Shown: positions 44,190 through 54,778 of the stretch, in pieces
Layout: every line of letters starts with the position of its first letter
Position numbering within the stretch: the stretch's first letter is position 1
Source: Bryoerythrophyllum caledonicum
Lineage: Eukaryota; Streptophyta; Bryopsida; Pottiales; Pottiaceae
Direction: 5' to 3'
DNA: 64,000 nucleotides
Assembly (NCBI GenBank): GCA_963971425.1
Contig: OZ020525.1
Coordinates: 9,531,560-9,595,559, forward strand
The notes under the pieces: generated by a model
What the model was told of the DNA's origin: nothing
What the model saw: only the letters and a program-made list of their open reading frames with translations
Databases searched by the model: none
Made by a program: the position numbers and the translations under genes

Positions 44190-45643
44190 GCCACAACACA
44201 CTTGTCTCCATCTTCTCTTCTCTTAAAGCCTCAAGTCTTCAATTCTTCCATCCTTCAACTCCAAAGTCTTCAAGTGTTCAAAAACACTAAGAAACTCAAA
44301 AGAAGTGTTCAAAAACACAACAGAAAAGTTTCACCAAGGCTGTAACCTTCAAACAAGTGACACCGATGACTCAAAACTTCAAATACTAAGTGTAATAGCT
44401 CTCTAGAAAGCTAATTCAGACAACTAACACTCCTCCAAATTTCAAGTCAATCTAAACTACTGTCCGAAAGATATACGAGTTCAAAGTTCTGCCCCTCCAG
44501 ATATTCAATCGCTCATAACTTCTTCTTCAAAACTCCAAATCTCAATTGTATTAACTTTTTGAAGAGCTATGACCATGGTTTACGCACCTTCCAATTCTCA
44601 AACAATTCCAAACTACTGTCCAAAAGTTATGGACAATCAAAGTTCTGCCTACCCCTATTCATTGAAATCTCTATAACTTCTTGCTCACAACTCCAAATCT
44701 CAATTGTAATATCTTTCTAGAAAGTTAAGATAGAGATGCACAGTCCCTCAAAATCTCAAATCAAATTGAGAACTACAGAAAAAGTTGTGGCTCCTCGAAA
44801 CCTCTGCCCCTCAATGGATGGGCTCGGGTTTTCACAGAATGAAAACCTCAATAACTTTTTCAGTACAACTCCGAATTCAAAATTTAAAACGAGTATGGAA
44901 AGCTCTTGAAACAAGGAACAAGATCACAAATTTTCAATTCCATATCATTCAACCTCAACGAGTTACACACAGTCAAAGTTCTGCTCCAAACCCTTGCTCT
45001 CTCACCCGCACACACACACACACTCACTAAGGAATCTCTTTTGCAACTATTCCACCTCAAGTGGACGTGGGCACTCCAGCCCATGTCACCCTACCCAAAG
45101 TACCCCACAAGCTACTTCATTACTTTTTTATCCTTTCCACTTTCAACCACATAAAATCCCCTAGTCTTTTATTTATTGGAAGACTAAAAACTTAGACCTT
45201 CCAACCAACAAGATAAGTAAAATAAAAAAATAACAAAATAAAAATAAAAATAAAACTTATCGTAAGATAGCTGATGGTACGGACGTATAAAGGTGTTGAT
45301 TCGCACAACCTGATCGTCAAGTCGTGGACTTGGTTGGCTGGAAATGTCGTGGTCAGTGGCTGCCGCCGGTCCGGGTTCGAACCCAATCGAGCCCGTCGAG
45401 TGGTTCGGCGGCCCACGGCTTGGCTCGCTAGTCAGGCAGGAAAAATACCAGTCAACCCGCTACCTACCCCCTTGAGCAGTGACAAGAACGGTGCAGCACC
45501 TATATGCTAACACCTGCCCAAATCCTCAAACCGTGGTTCTTACCACGACCAACCCCTTTTACCCCAACTCCTTATCTATTAAAATCCACACATATAAAGA
45601 CTAATACTTGTATGTACATGATGGAAGAATTTCCATCAGGACA
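44190..45643 (-). repeat. 5' LTR of the gypsy element
   Basis: 1454 bp and collinear with 36191-37643 at an offset of 8000. It begins (minus strand) TGTCCTGATGG and contains the promoter and transcription start by analogy with other LTRs, though I cannot place a TATA box with certainty. Confidence 0.9.
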
Positions 45644-46139
45644 CTGCTGGTGGGGCTTGAGTTGTCGCACGTGATGGGTCCCTCTCCCGAAATGCTTCAT
45701 ATCTAATATGTTCCTCCATAATATTCTTAGCCTTCAGCACCATCTCCGGTGATTACGCTAAACATGCTAAGACGTTGTTGTGTCTAGCAGTACGTACCGC
45801 AAGTGAGATGTTTAACCAAAACGTCTGCAATGATTTGAGAAATTTCACCTGACCTGGATTTTGAAGAAGATTCAAAGGGACAAGTGCCAAAAGCAACTTC
45901 TTCGAAAGAGAAGTCTTCACCTCTGATTGACCTGAACCCACTGCACAAGTAATGTATACCATATCATCATGTTGAAGATTGAGTGCTTGGATTTTGCCAA
46001 AAGTCTTTCCCAACGCCAATGTACGCTTCCCCAGCTCAAAGGGATAATCCGTCACCCATAAGAAGGCGCTCGACTAATCCACTTCTGCGATCCACCAGCC
46101 GTGGCTCTTCCAGATTCTGTCAATATTTGGTGGTGCCAT
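45644..46139 (-). pseudogene. Protein fragment interrupted by the gypsy LTR, two in-frame stops
   Basis: The minus-strand frame from the ATG at 46139 reads MAPPNIDRIWKSHGWWIAEVD, a TAG, about 106 open codons (DYPFELGKRTLALGKTFGKIQ), a TAA, then SPEMVLKAKNIMEEHIRYEAF up to the LTR edge. The aromatic-rich start and continuity across both stops suggest a decayed exon. It may be the 5' part of the large ORF at 33376-36033, pushed away by the retrotransposon: same strand, facing it, both inside the giant element. The frames do not join directly. Family unknown. Confidence 0.45.
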
Positions 46140-46590
46140 AACGCAACACTCAAAAAACCTGTATATCATTACAAAACGATAGTCACTATTAGTATGGAAT
46201 AAGATTTTTCTTTCATATATAGATTTTTTTCGCAAAGGCATGACAATTACATCAATAGATGATCATTTCACATGAATTGAAAATGTGTATTGATTTAGGG
46301 TAAGACCTTGATTTTAGGGACAATTGTTTTAATATGTTACTTTTTTTTCTATTTGCAAAAATTTGTGTACGTAGAACCAATACTATGGATAATTTGAAAG
46401 TCTAATATGTTAAGCAACAAAATGCATTATCTGTATCCTTCTAGAAACACTTCAAAGTTGTTCATTTTTATTGAAGACCAACTATTGAAAAATTAATCTA
46501 CTTCCATCTTCAACCCTAAATTCCAGTACTACTTCTCTTCCATTAAACACCCTTCATGTACTTGAAAAAATATATGAACAAATAACGAAT
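46140..46590. other. No recognisable gene
   Basis: AT-rich spacer upstream (in gene sense) of the minus-strand fragment. It could contain its promoter, but nothing specific is visible. Confidence 0.4.
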
Positions 46591-46592
46591 AT

Positions 46593-47540
46593 CATGTTGA
46601 ACCCCAAAGGTACCGTGATGGTTTCAAAAATAAACTTCAAAATCCTTGGTTCTAGTACAATGTATAAAAGAAAAAAATATCAGCTTTTATCTCTACTTTT
46701 GACCGTAGGATCTAAATTAAAACTTGTTAAATAACCCATTTACAAAATTCCATCAACTTTGACCGCCCCGATTGAAAGATTATAGTGTTTGAAACAAAAC
46801 AAATGGTTCATTTTATTCCCTATGTTTACCGGATCAAAAGACTTTGACTTCACTTTGTGTCAAATTTTTGCACTCCACAAGATCTAAATCCAATATCAAC
46901 GTGTTAAGCATGATCCTTTTAGTTTTGGTGAAATAGCATATTAATCCAAGTCAATCATTTTCACACATTGTCACACATTTTCGGCCAAGGTACCAAAAAA
47001 TCTTCTACATTTCCACATAAAACTTTGAGATCTTCATATCATTTACTTTTGATTTTTTCTATAGCATTATGTGTTGTAACCCATCTTATTGACCATTTGG
47101 ATTCTCATTTAAAACAATATCAAGTGCACAAAGATATATAACGCGAATTGAGATTTTTTAAACCTCCACTCATTGCGCAATTTTTTTGAATATGCTACAC
47201 TCCTTATCTACCTCTGAAATTTGGTATGTATGGAACTAACATCATGCCTAACATTATGGTAATTGATTGAGACCTTTTTTAGTGCAAAAATTTGACACCA
47301 ATTGAAGTCAAAGTCTGCTGATCCAATAAACGCAGGGAAGAAAATGAACATTTTCTCTACTTCAAACATTATAATCTTTCAATCCGTGCGGTGAAACTTT
47401 ATGAAATTTTTGAAGTATACTACTTAATAAGTCGTTATTGAGATCCTACGGTTAAAACTACAAAAGAAATCTTTATTTTTTCTTCCTTGCTAATTGCACA
47501 AAAACAAGCAATTTTAACGATTTTTGGTTGAGATATTCTC
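46593..47540. mobile_element. Foldback derivative of the TTAA MITE family
   Basis: About 310 bases at the left (ACCCCAAAGGTACCGTG... to AAGCATGATCC) and about 270 at the right (from GTGCAAAAATTTGACACC) are inverted copies of the same MITE end. Between them lies a reversed MITE interior (46905-47270). A normal copy has two different subterminal regions, so this is a rearranged, palindromic form. The terminal TTAA has decayed. Confidence 0.6.
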
Positions 47541-47565
47541 CACATCATTTATGGACCAAGGTACT

Positions 47566-47705
47566 GTGGGTATCAATAGTGCGGGTATCACCACCAGGGT
47601 ATGACTTCCTGAGTACCAATACCCGGTTTTCAATCAGGGTATCAACCTAGGGTATCAACTTAGGGTTTCGGTTTAGGGTTTTGTATTTGCGGGTATCAAT
47701 GAAGG
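47566..47705 (+). repeat. Dispersed GGGTATCA motif cluster
   Basis: GGGTATCA or GGGTATGA occurs about six times in 140 bases, with a TTTAGGGTTTTG telomere-like word among them. Irregular spacing argues against a simple tandem repeat. Confidence 0.5.
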
Positions 47706-47742
47706 ACATCAATTCATTGCACCATTGGGTAGTTGTATGAGG

Positions 47743-47760
47743 GGTGTGCGCGTGCACACC
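47743..47760. repeat. Near-palindromic GGTGTGCGCGTGCACACC
   Basis: An 18-base alternating purine-pyrimidine near-palindrome with Z-DNA-forming potential. A perfect version stands at 48368-48385 on the other side of the assembly gap. Confidence 0.7.
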
Positions 47761-48061
47761 CCAGGCAGTTGTGAGGAAGGCTGAGTGTGAGAGCCTAGGG
47801 TTTGGAGGAGAGAGGGGAATGGAGGGGAGGTGAGAGAGAATTTGAGGGTGGGAGGGAGCCGCCTCGGCTAGGGTTTAGGTGGGAGGAGAATATGAGCGTG
47901 TGAGAGGGTTTGGGTGGGAGGAGAATGGAAGGCGAATGTGAGGAGAATGTGGGTGGGTTTAGGTGTAAGAAATGAGGGTTTGGGTGCAAGAAATGGGTGG
48001 GTGAGTGAGAGAGGGAGGCCAGCCTCCGCGGCAGGCCGCAGGCAGCCTCCCTAACAGGCCA

Positions 48062-48261
48062 NNNNNNNNNNNNNNNNNNNNNNNNNNNNNNNNNNNNNNN
48101 NNNNNNNNNNNNNNNNNNNNNNNNNNNNNNNNNNNNNNNNNNNNNNNNNNNNNNNNNNNNNNNNNNNNNNNNNNNNNNNNNNNNNNNNNNNNNNNNNNNN
48201 NNNNNNNNNNNNNNNNNNNNNNNNNNNNNNNNNNNNNNNNNNNNNNNNNNNNNNNNNNNNN
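48062..48261. other. Assembly gap (200 N)
   Basis: Exactly 200 undetermined bases, possibly a fixed-size placeholder. The flanks are G-rich (GGGAGGGAGCC-type) on the left and hairpin-prone. Open frames crossing it are meaningless. Confidence 1.
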
Positions 48262-48367
48262 GCTGCGTTCCTACGTTGTGTCAAGGAAGGGGAGGTGGGA
48301 TGGAGGTGAAGATGAAGGATGTTTTGGACGACATTTTCGGAGATGAAGGATGGAGCTGCAGGTGGAG

Positions 48368-48385
48368 GGTGTGCGCGCGCACACC
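48368..48385. repeat. Perfect 18-bp palindrome GGTGTGCGCGCGCACACC
   Basis: Perfect dyad of alternating purine-pyrimidine, partner of the motif at 47743-47760. The pair may be ends of a unit that contains the gap. Confidence 0.75.
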
Positions 48386-48475
48386 TCTGGTCTACGAGCT
48401 TCATGGGATCGTCTAGGACTCTATGGGAACGCGGCCACTAGGGTTTGACTTTTTAGGGTTTGTGTTATTGGTTGC

Positions 48476-48580
48476 GGCGGCTAGGGTTTGGGTTGTAGGT
48501 TGCGGCGGCTAGGGTTTGGGTTGTAGGTTGCGGCGGCTAGGGTTTGGGTTGTTGATTGTGGCGGCTAGGATTTGAGTTAG
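48476..48580 (+). repeat. Tandem repeat of ~28 bp, about four copies
   Basis: GCGGCGGCTAGGGTTTGGGTTGTAGGTT-type units, each with a TAGGGTTT word; the last copy is diverged. Confidence 0.75.
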
Positions 48581-48599
48581 GTTGGCGGTTTTTTCTACA

Positions 48600-49600
48600 T
48601 GGCTGCTAGGGTTTAGCTTTGTGGGCTGGTGTGCATAGCTACAGTCACAGATTAATTGTCACGCTATGGACTACCTCACCGTTTTAATTCTCAGTGGTTT
48701 TGAAGCCAACATTTCAGTACTATGCTGTGGACTGCACTCAGTAGTTAATGGCTATTATCATGTATAAGTACTGGACTTCTAATGGATTTGAAATTTTAGA
48801 GATATTGAAGTTGGTGTATTTATTTCTGTGATCAATGATTGCCTCACCTCATTCTATCGTATTGACCTATACTTTGAGTTTCCTAGTTTTGATTCTGCAA
48901 TGAGACAGAGTTAGAGAAGCTTACCAAACTCGCGTGATTTGCCTTGAAGCTCCACTTGTCTCCTCCAATCTACACACCACACAAAGCTAATTGTAATTAG
49001 CAAATGAACTAATGAAGACACTTGGTTTTGATGTTGCAATTTCAGGAGAGCTCACCTTTGAAAGTGGGAAGAGAAGTGAGCATTTAGGTTTGTATGGAAA
49101 CCTTATATGCACGTTGAAACCTTGTGCCTCAAGTTGAACAGTCCAATTTTGACTTCTGGACTTTGGAAATTTTACTTTGTTTTCTATTTGTTTACTTTTA
49201 ACTTATTACATTAAATTATTCTGGTATATAAAATATACCAATACTTGGGAGTTTTCATCGCGTAGTTTCAACAAAGCATTGTATAAATTTTATGCAGGTT
49301 CCGCAAGTAGGAAAGAGTGGAAGAGCATGTCTACCAACAGTAGGGGAATGGTGATTTAATGTTAAGCGCCATCAAATATCGGTGCTTGTATCGCTAATAC
49401 TTGCAACGTATCTTGAGGTGAGAAATTATACTTGCAACATATTTTGAGGTGAGAAATTACTTTGTTATTCATTTTTGGAATTGATTCCCTATCGATCTTT
49501 TGTTTTGTGTTGTTAGAATGAACTACATTTGGAATTAGAAATCCTTTCTTGTATTAGCCGTTGTAACAACTTTCAATGGTGTCAATAATAACAAGTAATA
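48600..49600. other. No recognisable gene
   Basis: Part of the giant-element interior. Only one 60-codon frame (49177-49359) and no motifs. It could hold regulatory or intronic DNA of the plus-strand gene at 51.6 kb. Confidence 0.4.
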
Positions 49601-49602
49601 TT

Positions 49603-50212
49603 ATTTCTACATTAACCCAAGTCAATCATTTGCCCATATGATCACGCATTGTAAGGCAAGGAACCAAAAAAACTTCTTCTTTTCCACATAAAACTTAGAG
49701 ATCTTTTTATTATTTTCATTTTATTTTCTCTCTCAAATGATGTGGTATAAACCTTCTCTTTCACCATAATACATACGGATTTTCATTCTAAGACATGGTT
49801 ACGTCACAAAAAAATAAAGCGCAACTTGGTAAGTTTTGAATCTCTACCCCTTCTACAATGGTTTCGAATATGCTACACCCCTTTTAAACCTCTAAAAATT
49901 CATGTAGAAGAATATAACATCATCATTAATATAATGGTAATGAACTTAAACATTTTGTAGTGCAAAGACTCGACACCAAGTAAAGTCAAAGAAAATTCCC
50001 CTCAACCTAGGAAAGAAAGTTAACCGTGTTGTCTACTTCAAACTTTCATCTTTCAATTCGTGTGGTCAATCTTTATACTTAATAAATATGAACTAAGGTC
50101 GTACGCTTAGACGTATCCATAAAACCTTTTTGTTTCCCACTTTACTCATGGCAATAGAATGAACGGTTTTGAAGAGATTTTGTTGTGGAAATGCTTGTCC
50201 TTTAGGGATTAA
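49603..50212 (-). mobile_element. TTAA MITE copy E, truncated
   Basis: Reverse-orientation family member ending CCTTTAGGGATTAA. Its TTAA is shared with the start of copy D, as when one copy inserts at the edge of another. The outer part is missing. Confidence 0.65.
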
Positions 50213-51137
50213 TCCCTAAGAGACCAAGTGTACGTAAGGGGTACGTTTTAGATCTTGAGCAGGTTACTAAAATTCTAAACTAAATTTTTAAATAATTTTT
50301 TTTATTATACTAGATTGTCCCTGATAAGAGCTCCATGGAGATATTTTTAATTTGCTTTTTGGATTCATGGTGTGAAAGTTAGTACCACTGAAAGTTAGAA
50401 ATGGGGACTCCGGGGAGCTCTAAAATTTTGCTGAGAGTCTCTATTGACATTGAGATTTTCCATACAAGTAGATAATATTACCTTCTTTTAAAATTAAAAA
50501 AAATCTTGTCTGTAGTGTAAAAAATAATTTTAATTGAAGTCTAACATTTTTACACCTTTCGGGCAAGCGGGGAAAAAAACTTATTCATTTCTACATAAAA
50601 CCTAGGGATCTTCATATTTTTTACTTTTTATTTTTTCAACAAGAATATGTGGCATAAACCTTCTTATTGACCGTTTGGAATATCATTCTAAAACACATTA
50701 AATTCTCAAAAGAATATATTGTGAGTTGACAATTTTTGAACATCCACTCCTTGCACACTTGTTTTGAATATGCTACAACCTTTTTCTACCTCTGAAAATT
50801 GGTGTAGTGGGAACTAACATCATGCTTATCACAATGGTAAAAGATTTAGACCTTCTGTAGTGCAAAAATTTAATACAAAGTCAAATCAAAGTTTGCTGAT
50901 CCACTCAACGCACGGAACATAATCAACCATTTTCTTGACTTGAAACACTATAATCTTTCAATCCGTGTGGTCAAAGTATATGAATTTTTTTGAGTATGTT
51001 ACTTAGTAAGTCTTGATGGAGATCCTACGGTCAAAAGGATAAATTTAAGGTTTTATTTCTTTCCTTATCCATTGCACTAGAATGAATAATTTTGAAGTGT
51101 TTTTGGTGTGAAATTGTCACGGGCTTTTAGGGGTTAA
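50209..51137 (-). mobile_element. TTAA MITE copy D, complete (929 bp)
   Basis: Starts TTAATCCCTAAGAGACC and ends GCTTTTAGGGGTTAA. TTAA lies on both sides. The right flank (GTAACATACTC...) is the interior of yet another family copy that has TTAAGTAATAC at the matching place in copy A, so D inserted into an internal TTAA. Confidence 0.75.
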
Positions 51138-51420
51138 GTAACATACTCACAAAGTTTCATAAAATTGACCGCACGGTTTGAATTTTTTTTATTTTTATAG
51201 TAGACAAAATTGGTTCATTTTTCCCCTAAATTGAGTCGATTACCGAAATTCTACTTTACTTGGTTTCAAAAGTTTGAATACATAGGGTCTAGATTCATTA
51301 CCATTATGTCAAGAATGATATTAGTTCCTTGTACATCAATGTTTAGGGATGGAGAAGAAGTGTAGCATATTGGAAGAGACTTTGCAAGGAGTTGACGCTC
51401 TTCAAATATTAAATTTTTTC
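51134..51420 (+). mobile_element. TTAA MITE copy H, fragment
   Basis: Forward-orientation fragment matching about 14008-14275 of copy A (tracts ACAAAGTTTCA, TGTAGCATATT). Its left ~120 bases are not present beyond copy D. Confidence 0.6.
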
Positions 51421-51589
51421 ATTTCAAAGAAGTTCATCAAAAGGTTTAGTATCATCATCATGTGATGAACACTATATATGTGATCAGAAACATATCTTAT
51501 ATCAGATGAATGGTGCTTTAGAGGTTAACAATTAGTATATGTATTTTGACTAATGTGCAACTATGATGTTTTTTTTTTCAATAGTGATA

Positions 51590-52659
51590 ATGGAGAGCCC
51601 CTCGATTCAGACTCCTTCGATACGGCCACACATCCAAAGGTGTAATATGCTTTCCACTAGCTCTATAGGGGCTCGATTAGAACGAGCAGCGCGTGCAAGG
51701 CAAATTCAACAGAGATCTGTTGGGATCATGACATCTGAATTGGAAAGGACAGTAGAATTGCTTTCTGAAAGAGAAGATGTGGTGGGCTTAACAACCAGGG
51801 AGCATGCATTCAAAAGTGGCATGGAATTGAATGGGTCGAAGTTGTTCCCATTTGAAGTGGCGGTGCGTATCACTAGGGTAGATGATGCATTGCATTGGAC
51901 CGGAGAGATTGTAGGAGAACGCCTTGGCATGTGTGTGGGCTTGATCATTCGTTGGCCACGATCTTTGCTACGTGTAGTGGCTGTAGAACCTGATATTATA
52001 AGAGTCCATGGGGACATTGGATCACAGATAGCCCCTACACAAATGATGGCCCCAGAATTTGATTTTCCCGAGTTCATCAACATACGAGGATCCACCGAGA
52101 GGTCTCGACGTAGTAGTCAAGCTTCAAACGCCATTGATGGAAATTCGCCGTTTTCCCAGCCTACTCCTTCAAACATCCAAGATTTGCCCCATGTAGATGG
52201 ATTTGTTTACGTTAGACTAGCACGCCGTCCCTATTCCATGCAAAATAGGAAAAGAAGAGTTTCAAGAGAGCCATCATTGACAGAAGCTGCACCATCAAAG
52301 GTATCACTTAGAAATGTGCAAATTGCAATAGCACAAGGAGGATGCAAACACAATTGTTTGCGGGACGTTCCAGCTAGGTATCTATTGGACATGCGATATA
52401 ATGCATGGGCTACTGAATTTTCAGTTCGAAGTGCGTGGATGAGACAGATGCTGGTTTATTTTTACACAAGGACGGAAGGAACTCGTCGAGACAAGTTTGT
52501 AACAAAGTTAGATGGGAAAGAAGTTTGCAATGCTTGCTACGCTCTTGGGGTTGGATATTCACAGAGGCGTTTAAGCAATTGAAGAAGGACTGTCTAATAT
52601 ATGGAAGAGTGACATCGATTCACGGCAATACCCTTTCAGATCCGATAAGAGAGTACTAG
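51590..52659 (+). pseudogene. N-terminal half of the DUF7869-like putative transposase, frameshifted
   Basis: The ATG at 51590 (MESPSIQTPSIRPH) follows a pyrimidine tract and CAATAG that look like a splice acceptor. An upstream ATG at 51563 in the same frame is less likely. The frame holds HWTGEIVGERLGMCVGLI, a Ser-rich linker, and then RDVPARYLLDMRYNAW, RSAWMRQMLVYFY and GKEVCNACYALGVGYS. The last resembles the cysteine-containing block that precedes the catalytic domain in DUF7869-type proteins. At about 52566 the coding sense moves to another frame (TEAFKQLKKDCLIYGR...), then returns near 52660. Both shifts together imply two small indels or an unusual short intron. Confidence 0.6.
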
Positions 52660-52660
52660 A

Positions 52661-54778
52661 ATGTCTGTAGCAGAGGCTTGTTTTAAATCGTTTGTCGATG
52701 AAGCTGGTTGTCCTCAACCTCATCGTTGTATTCGCCGTAAGAGTGACAACGAAGTGATGCCTCTCATTCTCCTTCCTATGAATACAGCCAAATTTGATGT
52801 ATTCAAATACGTGAATGAGGAGGTCGAGAGAATTTGTAATGGAGAAACCATTTCTATGAGTTCGTTCCGGAGGATGTGGCGCATTAAGTATTCCCACGTT
52901 CAGGTACCTCCATTCTCGAGATTCTCAAAGTGTTATCATTGTTGGGAGTATAAATGTGCCATGGAGGGAACCACCAATGCGGATGCAAGGATAAAGATAA
53001 AGGAGTTGATTATGTTGCATCTGCGCAACCAGATGGAAGAACGTAGGCATTATTGGATATTCAAGAGGTCGTGTTATATTAGCCCTGAGTTGTACATGTG
53101 CATCATAGTAGATGGCATGGACCAAAACACGACCATGGTACCGAGGATGCGGCAAACTGTAAAGAACATTGAACACCGGTTTGTGAAGACCCATCTGTGT
53201 GGTGCTCTTGTAGATGGGATTGGTTTATATTGTGACGTGTGGTTTGGGGCTCACCACAAACACGATAGCAATCAAGTCATGAGTACATTGTTGTACGTGA
53301 TTGGAGATGTGCTGCGGAGGAGGGGCTTTTTGCCACCAACACTGCGAATTCAGGCCGACAACTGCACCCGTGAGAACAAAAACACTTATATGTTTGCTCT
53401 ATGTGCTACACTGGTGGGATTGGGGTTTTTTCAGGAGGTGGAACTATCTTTTCTTATAGTGGGCCATACCCACGAAGATATTGATCAACGTTTCAGTTGT
53501 ATATCAAATACGTTGAAGAGGTCGGACGTGGACTCGTTGAAGGAAATGATTAGTCTTATAGAACGAGGAACATCTCCTACGGAGGCATTCGTTAGCGCTC
53601 GGCTGCTAGAGAATGTATGGGATTGGAAATTGTTCATAACTCCTCACTTACTGACAGGTCAGGATTCATTGGTGGGCATAACATTTACGCACCACATGCG
53701 ATTTTATATGGACAATCGAGAAGGAACTCATGAGGTTCGAGTACAACACAAGCATTATTGCAAGGATCCATGGGGACCGGAGGCAGGGACGAAAACTTTG
53801 AGGTCGTTGCCAAATAGGGATGAACGACCATCGTTTGCGGAAGTATTTGCAGCGGACGAACGGAAGTTGAAGGCATTGGATGACTTCATTGCATCTAAAC
53901 AAAGGTGCATTCAAAGGTTGCAGCATGAGGACAAGAATCGTGAAGCAAAAGTAGAGGCTGAAAGATTGAAACTCTATTTAGCTCAATTTCCACACAAAGA
54001 CCGTAGCAATGAGCATCATACCTCACCGTTTTGGCCTTCAGATTTCACCAACACCGGACGTACAGAGAGTGCATCTTTAGATGTAATGGATGGTGCAAGT
54101 GAAGAAAATCGCGAGATAAATGTCGTAGAGCAGGTAGTGGCCATGCTTCCAAATGCCGAGGCTCGAGGATACTTTGGTCCTCGTAGAGGAAGACCCTCTA
54201 ATCAAGCAGTGCGTAGGGCACAACAAACAGAGCGCAACTGTGTTGAGGAACGCGCCGAAGAAAGAGCAATGTATGAAGGTAATCATGACCCATTTCCACC
54301 ATTTAATCCACAATCTGATATCCATTGTGGACAGTTTGTAGCCTTGAGTGTTGATCGAGCAGAGATAGAAGTCGGTGTACCATTCTATGTGGGGAAAGTG
54401 ATTGAGGAAGGAAAAAACCGATGGAGACTTATGATAAAGGTTTGTTGGTATTGGCCCATCATCCAAAGGGGGGTTGCTGATGGACATGGGTCTTCTGCAC
54501 AACGGTTTGCAAATTGCATGGACTCAATCTGGGAGCCATCTGGGGAGAGTCATAGTTGGGTAGAGAAAGATGCATGCATTTTTTCATGGGTAGACTCTTT
54601 GGAAAGAACCATGTCCGGAGCCAACGGGTGGAGAAAGCGCAATGTATTTGGAGTGCAGGTTGAAAGCAGGATTCGCATTCTTCAATCGGCAAAGGCTCAC
54701 ATCCTACAATATATTGCAATGCAAATCGAAGCTATAGATGACGACCGTTTGCAAGCAGCCCTAAATTCTATGGAGTAG
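52661..54778 (+). CDS. DUF7869-like putative DDE/D transposase, catalytic half
   Basis: 705 codons without a stop. Residues 91-99 form CYHCWEYKC, a possible zinc ligand set. The core follows: IIVDGMDQNTTMVP (Asp151/Asp154), THLCGALVDGIGLYCDVWFG, then LRIQADNCTRENKN (Asp233) and FLIVGHTHEDIDQRFS (Glu272/Asp273/Asp275). Regularly spaced acidic residues after beta-strands suggest an RNase H-like nuclease; the DNC..ENKN and VGHTHEDIDQ blocks are what I recall of DUF7869 proteins of transposon origin. A coiled-coil-like stretch (about 395-445) and an AT-hook-like RRGRPSN (about 505) follow. It sits 540 bases from the right end of the giant element, where an element's transposase is expected. The start at 52661 is probably internal to a longer original gene. 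Confidence 0.65.
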   Translation: MSVAEACFKSFVDEAGCPQPHRCIRRKSDNEVMPLILLPMNTAKFDVFKYVNEEVERICNGETISMSSFRRMWRIKYSHVQVPPFSRFSKCYHCWEYKCAMEGTTNADARIKIKELIMLHLRNQMEERRHYWIFKRSCYISPELYMCIIVDGMDQNTTMVPRMRQTVKNIEHRFVKTHLCGALVDGIGLYCDVWFGAHHKHDSNQVMSTLLYVIGDVLRRRGFLPPTLRIQADNCTRENKNTYMFALCATLVGLGFFQEVELSFLIVGHTHEDIDQRFSCISNTLKRSDVDSLKEMISLIERGTSPTEAFVSARLLENVWDWKLFITPHLLTGQDSLVGITFTHHMRFYMDNREGTHEVRVQHKHYCKDPWGPEAGTKTLRSLPNRDERPSFAEVFAADERKLKALDDFIASKQRCIQRLQHEDKNREAKVEAERLKLYLAQFPHKDRSNEHHTSPFWPSDFTNTGRTESASLDVMDGASEENREINVVEQVVAMLPNAEARGYFGPRRGRPSNQAVRRAQQTERNCVEERAEERAMYEGNHDPFPPFNPQSDIHCGQFVALSVDRAEIEVGVPFYVGKVIEEGKNRWRLMIKVCWYWPIIQRGVADGHGSSAQRFANCMDSIWEPSGESHSWVEKDACIFSWVDSLERTMSGANGWRKRNVFGVQVESRIRILQSAKAHILQYIAMQIEAIDDDRLQAALNSME

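Larger units (their letters stand above)
36191..45643 (-). mobile_element. Ty3/gypsy LTR retrotransposon
   Basis: Two direct LTRs (36191-37643 and 44190-45643) differ at about a dozen sites plus one 1-base indel (roughly 99% identical) and enclose gag-protease and RT-RNase H-integrase on the minus strand. The polypurine tract and primer-binding site are in the expected places. The order RT, RH, then IN identifies Ty3/gypsy, and a GPY/F-type C-terminal module follows the integrase. The coding region has a gag-pol frame change, at least three in-frame stops and one integrase frameshift. I find no 5-bp target duplication. Confidence 0.95.

Noticed and set aside
36186-45648. A 5-bp target duplication for the gypsy element
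   Set aside because: Only CTG is shared between the outer flanks, too little to accept.
48005-48404. Open frames spanning the N run
   Set aside because: The apparent openness comes from undetermined bases.
52435-52659. 74-codon frame as a separate gene
   Set aside because: Its second half (FKQLKKDCLIYGR) reads as the missing bridge of the DUF7869-like protein, so it is treated as frameshifted coding sequence of that gene.
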